Position numbers and translations under genes: made by a program. The notes below the pieces were generated by a model, which saw only the letters and a list, made by a program, of their open reading frames with translations, ran no database searches and was not told the origin of the DNA. From contig JBAIAA010000511.1 of the NCBI GenBank assembly GCA_037893245.1, positions 1-64,000 of the forward strand: a stretch of 64,000 nt of DNA, given 5' to 3'. Shown here in pieces: positions 35,701 to 42,240 of the stretch. Each line of letters starts with the position of its first letter. The stretch's first letter is position 1. Source of the stretch: Crossaster papposus. Lineage: Eukaryota; Echinodermata; Asteroidea; Velatida; Solasteridae.

Positions 35701-38029
35701 GATATATTTTTCCATAACCGCAGTACTTCGAAGTGAACAGTTTCTAAAAATGCATTATACTATCCAAAGCTGCTGTACTTCTTTCCAAGTAAGTTTTTAT
35801 TGCCATTAATTTTTGGAGTAATTACCAAACGTATACGATCCCTTTTATTCAAATTATATTTGTTTTGAACAGCAACATTTCTCAAGCCACGGTACAAAAT
35901 GTGTACACTGCATGACGAATTGTACAGTAGTCACCTTGCCTTATGATTATGCCCACTCTCAGATACAGGTCAATAAATTAACAGTAGGGGTAAATGAGAA
36001 ACAGAAAAATAAAGAGAGAGCTCCCCCAGGGGCACAGATGACAAATACTGCATACTGCTTGCAAATTTCACCTGGCACGCCATCTGTGAATCACCTGTGG
36101 AGAAAAAATGGTACGGCCCAAAAACAAAAAATGGAAAGCTCCATTCCCAATTCCCCTCTTGCATACTGTATATGACCCGCTCCATCAAAATCAGGAATAA
36201 GTCTCAAAATTACTTTCTAAAATATGCACATGGTCAGAAAGGGAATTTTATAAGCTTTCTAATGATACCCATCATAAGTGTGTATCTGTTTAGGCTAACG
36301 AGTTATGGTCTGATGAAGATGACTGGTGTATATTTATTTGCCGAATCCACATTCTGAAAAAAACAGCTTTAAAATAAACAAAATTGACCAAAATCATACG
36401 GACAGCGCACACAAATCCTCTTCATTTTCATCTTTATTGATCGGTTTTTACATACAAGACATTAATGACAATAATCTGTGATAACTACTGTACACTTCCT
36501 AAAAATATAATGTTCAGAAAATTGAGTTGGTCACGATTTTCACCCATGCGTTCACTTCAACGACCGATTGCGTAAAATGGCCTCAGCGACTTATTCCTGA
36601 TTAGGATGGAGCGGGTCACATATTCACTGTGCGTGTGCTGTGCATCTAGGGGAAAATGTATTCTGGATGGTGGGTGCATTGGGGCGTGTGTGAATTAACA
36701 GTTTCGTCACATTGACGTTGTTTCTTGGGCATGTTGGGAGGATTAAAATATTCCTGTGTGGCGAGTTGAGCGAGCTCAAGACTTGAAAACTAGGGCTGGA
36801 AAAGGAAAATATGGACAGAAATAGTACTGCAAATTAACATAATAAATAATAAATCAAGTCTAAATTTTAAATTGAAAAACTTGCACAATAAGATTGATAA
36901 TTATTCCTGTGCGGCCGAGTTAAGATCTCAAGAATATAATACTGGGGCTGGAAAGGAAAAAATGAACAGAAATAGTACTGCAAATGAACATAAATTAATA
37001 AATCAAGTCTAAAATTTAAAATGTAAAATATGCACAATAAGATTGATAATATTCCTGTGCAGCCGAGTTGAGCTCCTAAGATTAGAATACTGGGGCTGGA
37101 AAGGAAAATATGGACAGAAATAGTACTGCAAATGAACATAAATTAATAAATCAAGTCTAAAATTTAAAATGTAAAATATGCACAATAAGATTGATAATAT
37201 TCCTGTGCAGCCGAGTTGAGCTCTCAAGAATAGAATAATGGGGCTGGAGAGAAAAATATGGACAGAAATAGTACTGCAAATGAACATAAATGAATAAATC
37301 AAGTCTAAAATGTAAATGTAAAATATGTACACAATAAGATTGAGTAAATAAAAAATATTTTTTTAGTAGACATGTGAATTTTTCTTCCTGTTTTTCCCAC
37401 ATGATCTGTGTGGTTATTTTGACTCGTCGTATTCTTTGTTTTTGTACTACATGTACATGTATCTAATTAAATAAGAGGGCTGCTTACATTGTCTATTTAT
37501 TTTTCGTACAGCTTGAAGAAAAACAAAATTAAAAAAAATGCGGAACAGAATTAAGTGGGTTATTTAAAAATCCATCTTTTTTTAGTTTATTTATGGGAAT
37601 TTTTTTATTTTTTTTGCTACTTTTTGTGTGGTCTTTAATGTACATTCATTGTACACTAAAAGAAAACCAGAACAATTGATGTCTTCCCAATAAAAATAAC
37701 CTATTCCAAGATGCATCCTTAAGTTTTGTAGTGTCTAATTTATGTAAGAGATCCCCAATAATATTTTGTTTTATTGTAATGACCACAATGCATTTTTTTC
37801 TAACGACGATTATGCTATAAATTAAAATAACAAGTGATAAGATGTGATGAAAACACAAATATTTTAGTTGCTTACCCCCCAAAAATGAAGGAAAATAGGG
37901 GGAAAATGAAAACGATTGTAGAGACTTACTTGTTGTTTTGCCTGTCATGTTGATAACACACTCAGCATTTCGGACAATTTCTCTCGAGTTAAATGGACGG
38001 ACTCTAACTGCTACTTTCACGGACGACAT
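17667..38029 (-). CDS. KIF1A: Kinesin-3 motor protein, 5' part of gene (KIF1/unc-104 type), exons 1-2
   Basis: Spliced gene on the minus strand; only coding exons 1 (37930-38029) and 2 (17667-17746) are in the window. Joined, they encode about 60 residues that begin [17 protein letters not shown] and reach [14 protein letters not shown], which is the beta1 strand and following segment at the extreme N-terminus of kinesin-3 motor domains. The ADP/ATP P-loop, switch regions, FHA and PH domains of the family would lie in later exons to the left of the window. Intron 1 is phase 1 (A|CT makes Thr) and about 20.2 kb long; exon 2 ends phase 0 at a good GTAAGT donor. Kinesin-3 proteins of this group carry synaptic-vesicle precursors along microtubules. 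KIF1A, KIF1B and KIF1C are not separable from 60 residues, and an invertebrate usually has one orthologue; the symbol is the nearest vertebrate name. The frame and phase agreement between two exons 20 kb apart makes the call firm. Confidence 0.9.
17893..18982. mobile_element. Foldback element with long arms, next to KIF1 exon 2
   Basis: Left arm 17893-18032 and right arm 18791-18982 are imperfect complements (shared AAGCCATTTGCGTGTTAAAT, ACATGTTTGGCACAT, GGGGCAAGCT). The element lies in intron 1 about 150 bp from the acceptor of exon 2, and another transposon lies between its arms. Confidence 0.75.
18077..18754. mobile_element. Inverted-repeat element with GTTCGCACTGGAC ends
   Basis: TAAAACCGTGTTCGCACTGG at the left matches the complement of TCTAGTGCGAACAGGGCTA at the right. 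Internal copies of GTTCGCA.TGGAC occur near 18166, 18543 and 18679. CpG-rich interior, no gene recognised. It sits inside a larger foldback element (17893-18982). Confidence 0.75.
19330..19598 (-). mobile_element. 3' end of a CR1/L2-like LINE, with RT C-terminus
   Basis: Minus-strand 19598-19457 reads [20 protein letters not shown], then [14 protein letters not shown] and [12 protein letters not shown] stop, the hallmark C-terminal segment of CR1/L2-type reverse transcriptases (LWN.LP..IR......FK..L...LF). The 3' tail reads GAGCGCTATATAAATGTTC followed by (ATT)n at 19340-19362. 5'-truncated insertion, as usual for LINEs. Confidence 0.82.
19645..20038. mobile_element. GGATACACCATT MITE, full forward copy
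   Basis: TAGGATACACCATTGGTAAT to GCAAATGGTGTATACTAC; contains GCTCGCCGGACGGCGATCGC at the centre. Confidence 0.87.
20048..20241. mobile_element. GGATACACCATT MITE, internally deleted
   Basis: Both ends present but only 194 bp: the left part jumps at AACTGACCTG directly to GATGCCTAGAATT. In full copies the deleted segment is bordered by CCTG and CTGGATGCC, so a short overlap (CTG) marks the joint. Confidence 0.85.
20243..20312. mobile_element. GGATACACCATT MITE, short reverse fragment
   Basis: ATTACTATAAAATACAACTC then CCTGATAATTCAAGC, without the terminal repeat. Confidence 0.7.
20455..20605. mobile_element. Telomere-like-motif MITE, left part
   Basis: Begins CATTCGCATTTTTGTATCAC and reads through CCTGGGTTGAAATTTCGACC; it continues at 22322 after the 1.7-kb insertion. 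Confidence 0.75.
20606..22318. mobile_element. 1.7-kb inverted-repeat element with a spaced 19-bp motif
   Basis: Starts GGGTCATTCCATCAGGTTGG and ends with the complement GTCCCAACCTGCTGGAATGACCC; a TAT triplet flanks both sides (20603-20605 and 22319-22321). It splits a copy of the telomere-like MITE family (20455-20605 and 22322-22565), which proves insertion. The interior has no credible gene. The motif CAGACGTAACATGGACACC occurs at 20805, 21155, 21351, 21536 and 21712, with a rearranged copy at 21899 and a partial one at 22098. Family not recognised; the 3-bp duplication would fit Harbinger-type transposition, but the ends are not typical. Confidence 0.85.
22322..22565. mobile_element. Telomere-like-motif MITE, right part
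   Basis: Continues the copy at 20455 with CTAACCC-rich sequence, then TTCGTGAAATTCCTAATGGAG and GAGGGTACCGTATTTCGCAC. It contains several CCCTAA words, a small CATGGAGGAATATTCCTCCATG palindrome (22374-22395) and ends in ACATGTAC-rich DNA. Confidence 0.75.
22823..23562. mobile_element. Inverted-repeat element with CTTTAAAGGGAAA ends
   Basis: CTTTAAAGGGAAACTCCA at the left matches the complement of TGGAATTTCCCTTTAAAG at the right; 740 bp. The interior is relatively CpG-rich (GCGAGCCGCCATTTTG near 22967, ATGGCCGCGCCC near 23400) but contains no recognisable gene. Located in KIF1 intron 1. Confidence 0.7.
23755..24038 (-). mobile_element. tRNA-derived SINE, full length
   Basis: Minus strand: head GGATGTCATGGCCCAGTGGT with A box (TGGCCCAGTGGTTA) and B box (GGGTTCGAACCC), then GCCCTTGGGCAAGACACTTA, TATAAATGGGTACCTGTGAG and a tail AAGCGCTATATAAGCACG with AT-rich end. 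Tail motif shared with the LINE 3' end at 19330. Layout typical of marine deuterostome SINEs. Confidence 0.85.
24069..24240. mobile_element. GGATACACCATT MITE, left part of an interrupted copy
   Basis: Forward copy up to GTCGAGCAGTTA; continues at 24587 after the 343-bp GGCAT-type MITE. Confidence 0.87.
24241..24583. mobile_element. MITE with GGCAT ends and TTA target duplication
   Basis: 343 bp, starting GGCATACAAAAAATGTTATG and ending ATGCC; the inner part of both ends shares TATGTTGGCGTAAC. Flanked by TTA at 24238-24240 and 24584-24586. It interrupts a GGATACACCATT MITE exactly where other copies read CAGTTATTCTTAT, so the empty site is known. TTA duplication and GG-starting ends are typical of Harbinger-derived MITEs. 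Confidence 0.88.
24587..24755. mobile_element. GGATACACCATT MITE, right part of an interrupted copy
   Basis: Resumes with TTCTTATTTTATTTGTG and ends AATGGTGTATCCTACC. Confidence 0.87.
24757..25057. mobile_element. GGATACACCATT MITE, partial forward copy
   Basis: Lacks the left ~90 bp; contains GAGGAAAGCAAGAAAAAGG, TTTGCTGGATGCCTAC and ends GGTAGTGTATCCTACAT. Confidence 0.75.
25167..25484. mobile_element. GGATACACCATT MITE, left part of an interrupted copy
   Basis: AAATGTAGGATACACCATCG through GCTGGATGCAGAGAATC; interrupted by the element at 25485-25810. Confidence 0.82.
25485..25810. mobile_element. MITE with TGATKCGATCAAGC ends inserted in another MITE
   Basis: Starts TGATGCGATCAAGCAAAA; the right end is the complement of TGATTCGATCAAGCAAAA; 326 bp. 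It splits a GGATACACCATT MITE (25167-25484 and 25811-25916). No clear target duplication was read. Confidence 0.78.
25811..25916. mobile_element. GGATACACCATT MITE, right part of an interrupted copy
   Basis: CATTTTCAAATAAGTAAGAT through GCAAATGTTGTATCCTAC. Confidence 0.8.
26250..26587. mobile_element. Telomere-like-motif MITE, full copy
   Basis: GTGCGAAATACCGTACCCTC, then GACAAAACGTCTCCGGAGGG, a (TTAGGG)-like stretch at 26404-26442, and GTGATACAAAAATGCGAA. Confidence 0.83.
26622..26975. mobile_element. GGATACACCATT MITE, reverse copy
   Basis: AAAGGTAGGATACACCATTT through GCAATTACCAATT; the last ~15 bp of the end are missing. Confidence 0.83.
27373..27505 (+). mobile_element. SINE 3' fragment
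   Basis: AAAAGAACGAAGTAAAAGAAC, then CGCTAAGAGGAGGGGTTTGG, CCGGTGTTCCTGGCAGTGG and a GTAAAGAAACCTTATAA tail. It matches the body/tail order of the SINE at 15974-17030. Confidence 0.6.
27515..27621. mobile_element. GGATACACCATT MITE, right-end fragment (reverse)
   Basis: GTTAAACAATATTTACATGT through CCAATGGTGTATCATACC. Confidence 0.75.
27863..28870. repeat. Tandem array of seven 144-bp units with DR1 motifs
   Basis: Exactly seven units of 144 bp (1008 bp) with only a few substitutions and no length change. It follows a (TCTG)n microsatellite. Each unit contains AGGTCAAAGGTCA, a perfect DR1 nuclear-receptor half-site pair (first copy at 27972-27984, then every 144 bp), and a further GGGGTCA twelve bases on. 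Because 144 is divisible by three, one plus-strand frame stays open across the array (27746-29029), with a 48-residue repeat of basic, Gly/Arg-rich composition. No family resemblance was seen, and translation is doubtful. Confidence 0.95.
29025..29448. mobile_element. TGTGACC-type MITE (ACCACAAT subtype), short copy
   Basis: TGTGACCTGTCACCACAAAAT ... TTTTGTGGTGACAGGTCACA; 424 bp. Lacks about 190 bp present in 1662-2278, which it matches in reverse orientation. Confidence 0.85.
29839..30203. mobile_element. GGATACACCATT MITE, full forward copy
   Basis: TGTAGGATACACCATCGGTA through GCAAATGGTGTATCCTGC; head to head with the reverse copy that starts at 30204. Confidence 0.86.
30204..30410. mobile_element. 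GGATACACCATT MITE, truncated reverse copy
   Basis: AAATGTAGAATACACCATTTG through AACTGCCTGACGCCGATTG, where ACATGTAC-rich DNA takes over. Confidence 0.78.
30590..30621. repeat. Perfect 32-bp palindrome
   Basis: Arms ATAAACCATATGCTGT and its exact complement meet without a spacer. Lies 13 bp before the TIR element at 30634. Confidence 0.95.
30634..30976. mobile_element. Inverted-repeat element with ACACCTCATAAATATTCA ends
   Basis: ACACCTCATAAATATTCA at the left, complement TGAATATTTATGAGGTGT at the right; 343 bp. The interior is CpG-rich with several short inverted repeats; no gene. Confidence 0.8.
31259..31482. mobile_element. TTAA-flanked CCAGTTCGCGCC MITE, copy 2
   Basis: Opposite orientation to copy 1. 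The left border TTAA is intact; the right end reads GCGCGAACAGCTG, and the terminal TTAA is lost. Confidence 0.8.
31507..31780. mobile_element. TTAA-flanked CCAGTTCGCGCC MITE, copy 3
   Basis: Begins TTAACCAGTTCGC and ends GCGCGAACTGGTTGA; separated from copy 2 by 24 bp. More diverged, with ACATGTAC words inserted. Confidence 0.8.
31860..32274. mobile_element. TGTGACC-type MITE (ATCACAAAAT subtype)
   Basis: TGTGACCTGTCATCACAAAA ... TTTTGTGATGACAGGTCTCA; matches 3178-3578 in reverse orientation. Confidence 0.84.
32368..32704. mobile_element. Telomere-like-motif MITE, full copy
   Basis: Nearly identical to 26250-26587 (GTACCCTCTGGAGACATGAA, GTCTCCGGAGGGTAAATTTC), with a few substitutions in the TTAGGG-like block. 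Confidence 0.85.
33102..33343. mobile_element. TTAA-flanked CCAGTTCGCGCC MITE, copy 4
   Basis: Perfect-looking copy with TTAA on both sides. The sequence without it exists at 33745-33775 in a duplicated flank, giving the empty site. Confidence 0.92.
33446..33672. mobile_element. TTAA-flanked CCAGTTCGCGCC MITE, copy 5
   Basis: Inverted relative to copy 4, TTAA at both borders, with an internal deletion near 33610. It forms the joint between the two duplicated flanks. Confidence 0.9.
33957..34686. mobile_element. AAAGATGGACTACAAC MITE with CRE palindromes, copy 2
   Basis: Very similar to 9112-9781 over its whole length but with one more palindromic segment in the middle (34275-34440), hence about 60 bp longer. 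Contains three perfect TGACGTCA motifs plus degraded ones (GATGTCA, GACGTCG). Confidence 0.85.
34793..34940. mobile_element. GGGGCCAATTT-type MITE, left part of an interrupted copy
   Basis: GGGGCCAATTTCGTAGATTAG to AAAATGTAGGCTGTTT; resumes at 35380. Confidence 0.8.
34941..35379. mobile_element. TTAACCCTAAC-ended element inside the MITE
   Basis: Starts TTAACCCTAACCCC and ends GGTAGGGTTAGGGTTAA; 439 bp. The interior has many AGTACTAC/GTAGTA words and a TACTACTAGTAGTA palindrome near 35336-35349. TTAA at both borders could be the target duplication. Confidence 0.75.
35380..35442. mobile_element. GGGGCCAATTT-type MITE, right part of an interrupted copy
   Basis: TGAGCAAGACTTTTTTGTG to CAGCTCTATGAAATTGGTCTC. 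Confidence 0.8.
35467..35846. mobile_element. AAAGGGATCGTATACG MITE, copy 1
   Basis: TTAAAGGGATCGTATACGTT at the left, complement of AAAAGGGATCGTATACGTTT at the right; 380 bp, with an internal CTGAGAAACGTCACTGCAGT hairpin near 35644-35680. Confidence 0.87.
36171..36620. mobile_element. TGTGACC-type MITE (CGCTCCATC subtype), copy 2
   Basis: TATGACCCGCTCCATCAAAA ... AGGATGGAGCGGGTCACA; same subtype as 8641-9084, in reverse orientation. Confidence 0.85.
36747..37345. repeat. ~148-bp tandem repeat, about four units
   Basis: Units starting near ATTCCTGTG recur at 36760, 36903, 37051 and 37200. They share GGCTGGAAAGGAAAATATGG and AATAGTACTGCAAATGAACA. They diverge by a few percent and have small indels. 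Located in KIF1 intron 1, about 0.6 kb from exon 1. Confidence 0.85.
37346..37929 (-). other. KIF1 intron 1, start
   Basis: AT-rich intron sequence with T runs directly after the exon 1 donor. No repeat family recognised. Confidence 0.6.
37930..38029 (-). CDS. KIF1A: Kinesin-3 coding exon 1
   Basis: Starts at the ATG whose complement ends at 38029 and encodes 33 residues plus one base: [17 protein letters not shown], then an acidic/hydrophobic stretch ending in [18 protein letters not shown] is the highly conserved kinesin-3 opening (beta1 strand). The donor is AA|GTAAGT at 37929/37930, giving phase 1. The start is chosen because the family begins 3-5 residues before VKVAVRVRP. Readable sequence downstream of the donor to 37646 is intron, not protein. 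Confidence 0.92.
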
Positions 38030-38700
38030 CTTGACAACTGGTGGTTTTACTTGACAACCGATATCCGTGAAAAAATGTCCACCATAAAAAAAAATATCAC
38101 CGAGACAACTGGAATTGAAGAGTGGCAGTTGTTTTTTTGTCAGAGTTTTTTACAGCGTTTTCTTTCGTCCACATCCATCACTGGAATTTAGTCAATTCGT
38201 TGCAGGCCACGAGTTCTGAAAACGTCTTTGGAAGGGTAGCAATTTCCTGGCGATTTCATTGCCGGATCGTGGATGCCGCATCACAACGCCGCAATATGCT
38301 GGGCAAATTCACTCGGGACATCATCGTCGGTAAGACGAGAGCTGGGATGATTATCAGCAGCTAGCTGTACACTTCCCCTCAGCCTGGCCCCCCCTTGATC
38401 GAGCTATAGTAGTGTGTGGTTATGTGTGTGTGTGTGTGAGTTAATGTGCCCGTGCCTGATGGCCACCGTACGTGTGTATACGTTCAAGCTTGTTGCTGAC
38501 TCGCTGGCGATGACTGCGCCGTGAATATATCTCTCTCAAGCTGTGTGCCGAGATCGGGGCAAGTGCGTCATCAGTAAGGGGCCCGTCCCTCTGTACACCG
38601 GTGGAAACGACCGGTACCCTGCAGACAGCCCCTTTTGGCCGTCTCTTCCGTATGCTCGTTTTTCTTTCCACACTTACGACACTTCTCAGAATAAAAAAAA
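38030..38700 (-). promoter_or_regulatory. Probable 5' UTR and promoter region of the kinesin-3 gene
   Basis: Sequence immediately upstream of the KIF1 start codon is clearly richer in C, G and CpG than the surrounding AT-rich repeats, especially 38200-38650, and lacks the MITE families found everywhere else. A (GT)n run lies at 38408-38437. No convincing TATA box or single transcription start could be fixed by eye, and a non-coding first exon is possible. The assignment rests on position and composition only. Confidence 0.4.
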
Positions 38701-39249
38701 CCAAAAAACAGCCTCACTCCATTCCTGTTGAGGTCTCAATATTTTTTTTTTACATCACATATGGTTGGTTGAACAACGGTTTGTTCAGGCAAATTGTAAA
38801 TTGGTCTCAAATTGTAGCAGTTCTTTATTGCTCGCTGTGGTGAAAATGACAGGTCATTTTTGGCTGCTTTTCTGGTGAATGTTGCTTTCGTTTTTTTGTT
38901 GTTTTTTTACCTGGGGGAATGGAAGAGACAAACAAGACAAATTCAGTCTAGCAATGAATATTGATTAAATACCGGTAGGTGTCATCAATAAGTTGGAATC
39001 ATTTAACCTTCAGCAGTGAAATAAACACGTTGAATGTTGAATTTAAATTTAGAAAGAATGTTGCAATCCGACATCGACAATTTGTTTTCCCTAATAATTT
39101 TCGCCTCCAAATCTTTTTATAAAAACAAACAGTCCTGATGAAATTCTTTAGTATTCAAATGAAATTTTACCATCTGTTGGAAAAGGTAAGCCAAAAACAA
39201 TTGTGATTTTTCTGTTTCTAAAATAGCATCAGTTTGCAACATTCATTCT
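38701..39249. other. No feature recognised
   Basis: AT-rich sequence upstream of the KIF1 promoter region, with T runs at 38743 and 38890. No gene seen on either strand. Confidence 0.5.
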
Positions 39250-39652
39250 TTAAAGGGATCGTATACGTTTGGTAATTACATGTACTCCAAAAATTAATGG
39301 CAATGAAAACTTGCTTGGTAAGAAGTACAGCAGCTTTGGATAGTATAATGCATTTTTTAGAAACTTTTCACTTTGAAGTACTGCGGTTATGGAAAAAATA
39401 TCCCTTTTTATCCCAAAAAATTTGAATCTGAGAAGCGTTATACTGCAGTGACGTTTCTCAGATTGTGTATTCCAATGCAGATTATTTTTCCTGCGTGGAC
39501 ATACATGTAACCGCTCCAGATTTTCGGCAATATCTCAAAATCGCTACCACCATTTGGAATGAAATTTTCACAGGTTAGTTGTATGGTATATTATAACTGG
39601 TAGGTTTGAACAAACAGTTGGTTCCAGTTACCAAACGTATGAATCCCTTTAA
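39250..39652. mobile_element. AAAGGGATCGTATACG MITE, copy 2 (inverted)
   Basis: Same element in reverse orientation, about 400 bp; the right end is damaged (CCAAACGTATGAATCCC). Confidence 0.85.
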
Positions 39653-39689
39653 GCCTAACACCCTACCCAATTTTTCTTAAAAATAACAT

Positions 39690-39825
39690 GAATCCTGCAA
39701 AATCATGCAATTCCAAAGTGTTAAAACTCCATGAAACCTGCACCCTGCAAAATCCATCCAATATTTATTAGTGGTGACCACTGCCTGAATACTGCAGTGG
39801 GTTAACCATTGAGCTATAAACAAAT
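39690..39825 (-). repeat. tRNA-like repeat, also at 26985-27085
   Basis: Minus strand begins TTTATAGCTCAATGGTTAAC, an A-box-like start, and continues CCACTGCAGTATTCAGG. A related stretch is at 26985-27085 (CCACTGCCTGAATCCTGCC). Probably a short tRNA-derived repeat; no B box was found. Confidence 0.45.
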
Positions 39826-40075
39826 TGAAAAAAAAAAAAAAAAATTGGAAGGGAGCAGGTCATTTTTAACACCGATCATCACCCAAATTTGCTGAGTTAT
39901 TGAAAACAAAGTCCAGAAATGTTCGTATCTGATGCAGCGCTTTTGCTTTTATTCATTGTTTGATATTAACATGCCAAATTAAATTTCATTGGCATCTTGC
40001 ACCAAAGTTCCCGTGGCCAAGGTCTTTGTTCTGTCATGTATTAAAGGTGTGCTTTTCAAAATTGAATGCAGACTT

Positions 40076-40488
40076 AAAATGTAGAATACACCATTGGTAA
40101 TTACTTGAATTATCATGAATGGGTAGATTTGGGGGGTTGTATCTTATAGTAAATACATGTATCTTTTAACTGACCTGTCCGAAGTTTTACAATCATGGAT
40201 GCCGAGAAAAGCATGAAAAACAGCGATTGTTTTCAACCGGCATTGGGCAGTTATTCTTATGTTATCTTTGTTTTAAGAAATATCTTTTTAAAAATGGCGA
40301 TCACCGTCCGGCGATAGCGAATTTTGTTTTATAAAATTATATTTTTAGGAATAATTAGAGGATATATCTAGCACAATTATTTTGCTGGATGCCTAGAATC
40401 ATTACTTACTTTCAAATGAGTAAGATATTTCTTAATAATTCGGTAGTAAATATTTTTGATATCTGCAAATGTTGTATCCTACCTTTCA
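40076..40488. mobile_element. GGATACACCATT MITE, full forward copy
   Basis: ATGTAGAATACACCATTGG through GCAAATGTTGTATCCTACC. Located in the KIF1-to-Harbinger interval. Confidence 0.85.
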
Positions 40489-40596
40489 ACCCAATTTTCT
40501 CCCTTTTCTTTGTTTCAATGAGTTGTCACTCAAGATGTCGTAACTTTAAAACCGAAAGTCGTATCAACATGGGGTCTAGACCATATAAAACCCTTT

Positions 40597-40770
40597 AAAG
40601 GTAGGGAACATACACTATTTGCAAATATCAAAAATAAAATAACTACCAAATTAGGTATTAGGAAATATCTTACACATAAAGTAAATAATGATTCTAGGCA
40701 TCCAGCAAAATGATTGCGCTAGATATATCCTGTAATTATTCCGAAAAATTAAATTTTATAAAGAAAACTT
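40597..40770. mobile_element. GGATACACCATT MITE, truncated reverse copy
   Basis: TTTAAAGGTAGGGAACATACA through AATTAAATTTTATAAAG; about half of the element. Confidence 0.78.
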
Positions 40771-41087
40771 TGAGTGTTCTGAGTCTGAGATTAGAGAGAA
40801 TTTCCGTTAGCACATAAACCCCATGGATTGTCCCCATAACACATGTACCAAAAGAATTAATGTGTGTGTACTGTACACACAATATGTACATCAATCCATA
40901 TGCCTGGGTTTGTTAATGGTTATGGAGGACACATCACTGACGCCATGTTGGTGAATTGGGGTGTGTAATCGAAGACGTCGTCGATTGAGATTCGTGTACA
41001 AAACCAATGAGAGCCGTACAAAGTACAAACAAAAAAATAATCGAGCGGAACAAAAGAAATCCTTGATTTACACCATAAACAAACGTG

Positions 41088-41738
41088 GTGCGAAATACGG
41101 TACCCTCTGGAGACTTGAACACAATGGGGACAATGGGAGTGAAAAGGTCTCCAAAGGGTAATTTATATAGATGTATAGGTCTCCATTAGGAATTTCACGA
41201 ATTAGATTATTGGATTGTACTTAAATTACTCAAAAACTAGGGTTAGGATGTGGGTTAGGGTTAGTGAGTTAGTCTTGCATACGCACTGTGGACCTCCGAA
41301 CAATATACATGTACCCACACGATGCGGGAAGAGGTTACGGTTTGTGGACTTGCACACGTCCACAATCCGTTTTTCAGTTTCCGAAAAAGAGCGCTAGAGG
41401 AAAAACGGGTTAGGGTTATATAGAAAAGATAGAAGGGACAGCTGAGAGGCCCATAATCCAAATTTGAGGGTAAATTTGTTTTGGGGAAGCGAGAAAAATG
41501 AGTATTTAGTCAAAGTTTGTTAACTACACGAAGACAAAGGAATGTCCACAGTACGTATGTAAGGTAAAGCTGCATGTTTGGGTAAGGGTATAATATAGGG
41601 TATATTGAGTCGAAATTTCAACCCAGGAAAATAATTGTGGTTAAAATGGGGGCATTTTGAAAAACGTGCTCGACTTTCTAACCATTTTGTACACGAGAAC
41701 AAAGCCATGTCTTCAAGTCCACAGTGATACAAAAATGC
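41088..41738. mobile_element. Telomere-like-motif MITE, interrupted
   Basis: Left part 41088-41275 (GTGCGAAATACGGTACCCTC ... GTTAGGGTTAGTGAG) and right part about 41577-41738 (GGGTAAGGGTATAATATAGG ... TACAAAAATGCAAA). About 300 bp of unrelated sequence lies between; its borders are not clear. Confidence 0.72.
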
Positions 41739-41984
41739 AAACATACCGGTACATGTGTGTACTATTATATAGTGTATGGTTGTTCCAAATTATGTCATAT
41801 TCCACTTGAGATTTTTCTTTCAGTTTCGTGCAGTATGGCAGCCATGTACCCCGGTACAACGTAGATTAAATGCATCATGCAAGAACCATGCAGACAATTA
41901 GATTAAACTTCTGACATTGTTTCAAAGTCTCCCAGTCCCCAGTGCATAACAGTAAATGTTGAGGGGTACAAGCAACTGTGCTCA

Positions 41985-42148
41985 TAGCCTTTTGTCAAGG
42001 TGATCCAGGCTTTTAGCTGGCGACTGGAGTCAAGACCAGTTTAGTGCTTATGTTGAGAGGCGAAACCTCCCACATTGCACTGTGGTCTCTAGCACCAGTC
42101 ACTATGCCAGCTATTATAGCCACGATGGCCTTGACAAAAGGCTACTGT
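41985..42148. mobile_element. Hairpin MITE with AGCCTTTTGTCAAGG ends
   Basis: AGCCTTTTGTCAAGG at the left, CCTTGACAAAAGGCT at the right; inner arms GGCTTTTAGCTGGC and GCCAGCTATTATAGCC. About 160 bp, near-complete foldback. Confidence 0.8.
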
Positions 42149-42240
42149 GTTCAAGCATGGAGCTACATGTACACTGCACAATGTATAGTGGGTGTTTGCC
42201 TGTACTGTAGGGATTTGAACACCTACAATGTACCAAAACT

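Noticed and set aside
37646..37929. Extension of the kinesin exon 1 frame beyond GKTTS
   Set aside because: The GTAAGT donor and the exact in-frame match to exon 2 show that the kinesin reading leaves at 37930; the rest is intron translation.
38441..38704. 87-codon minus-strand frame upstream of KIF1 exon 1
   Set aside because: Composition is CpG-rich and promoter-like; no homology recognised and no splice link to exon 1.
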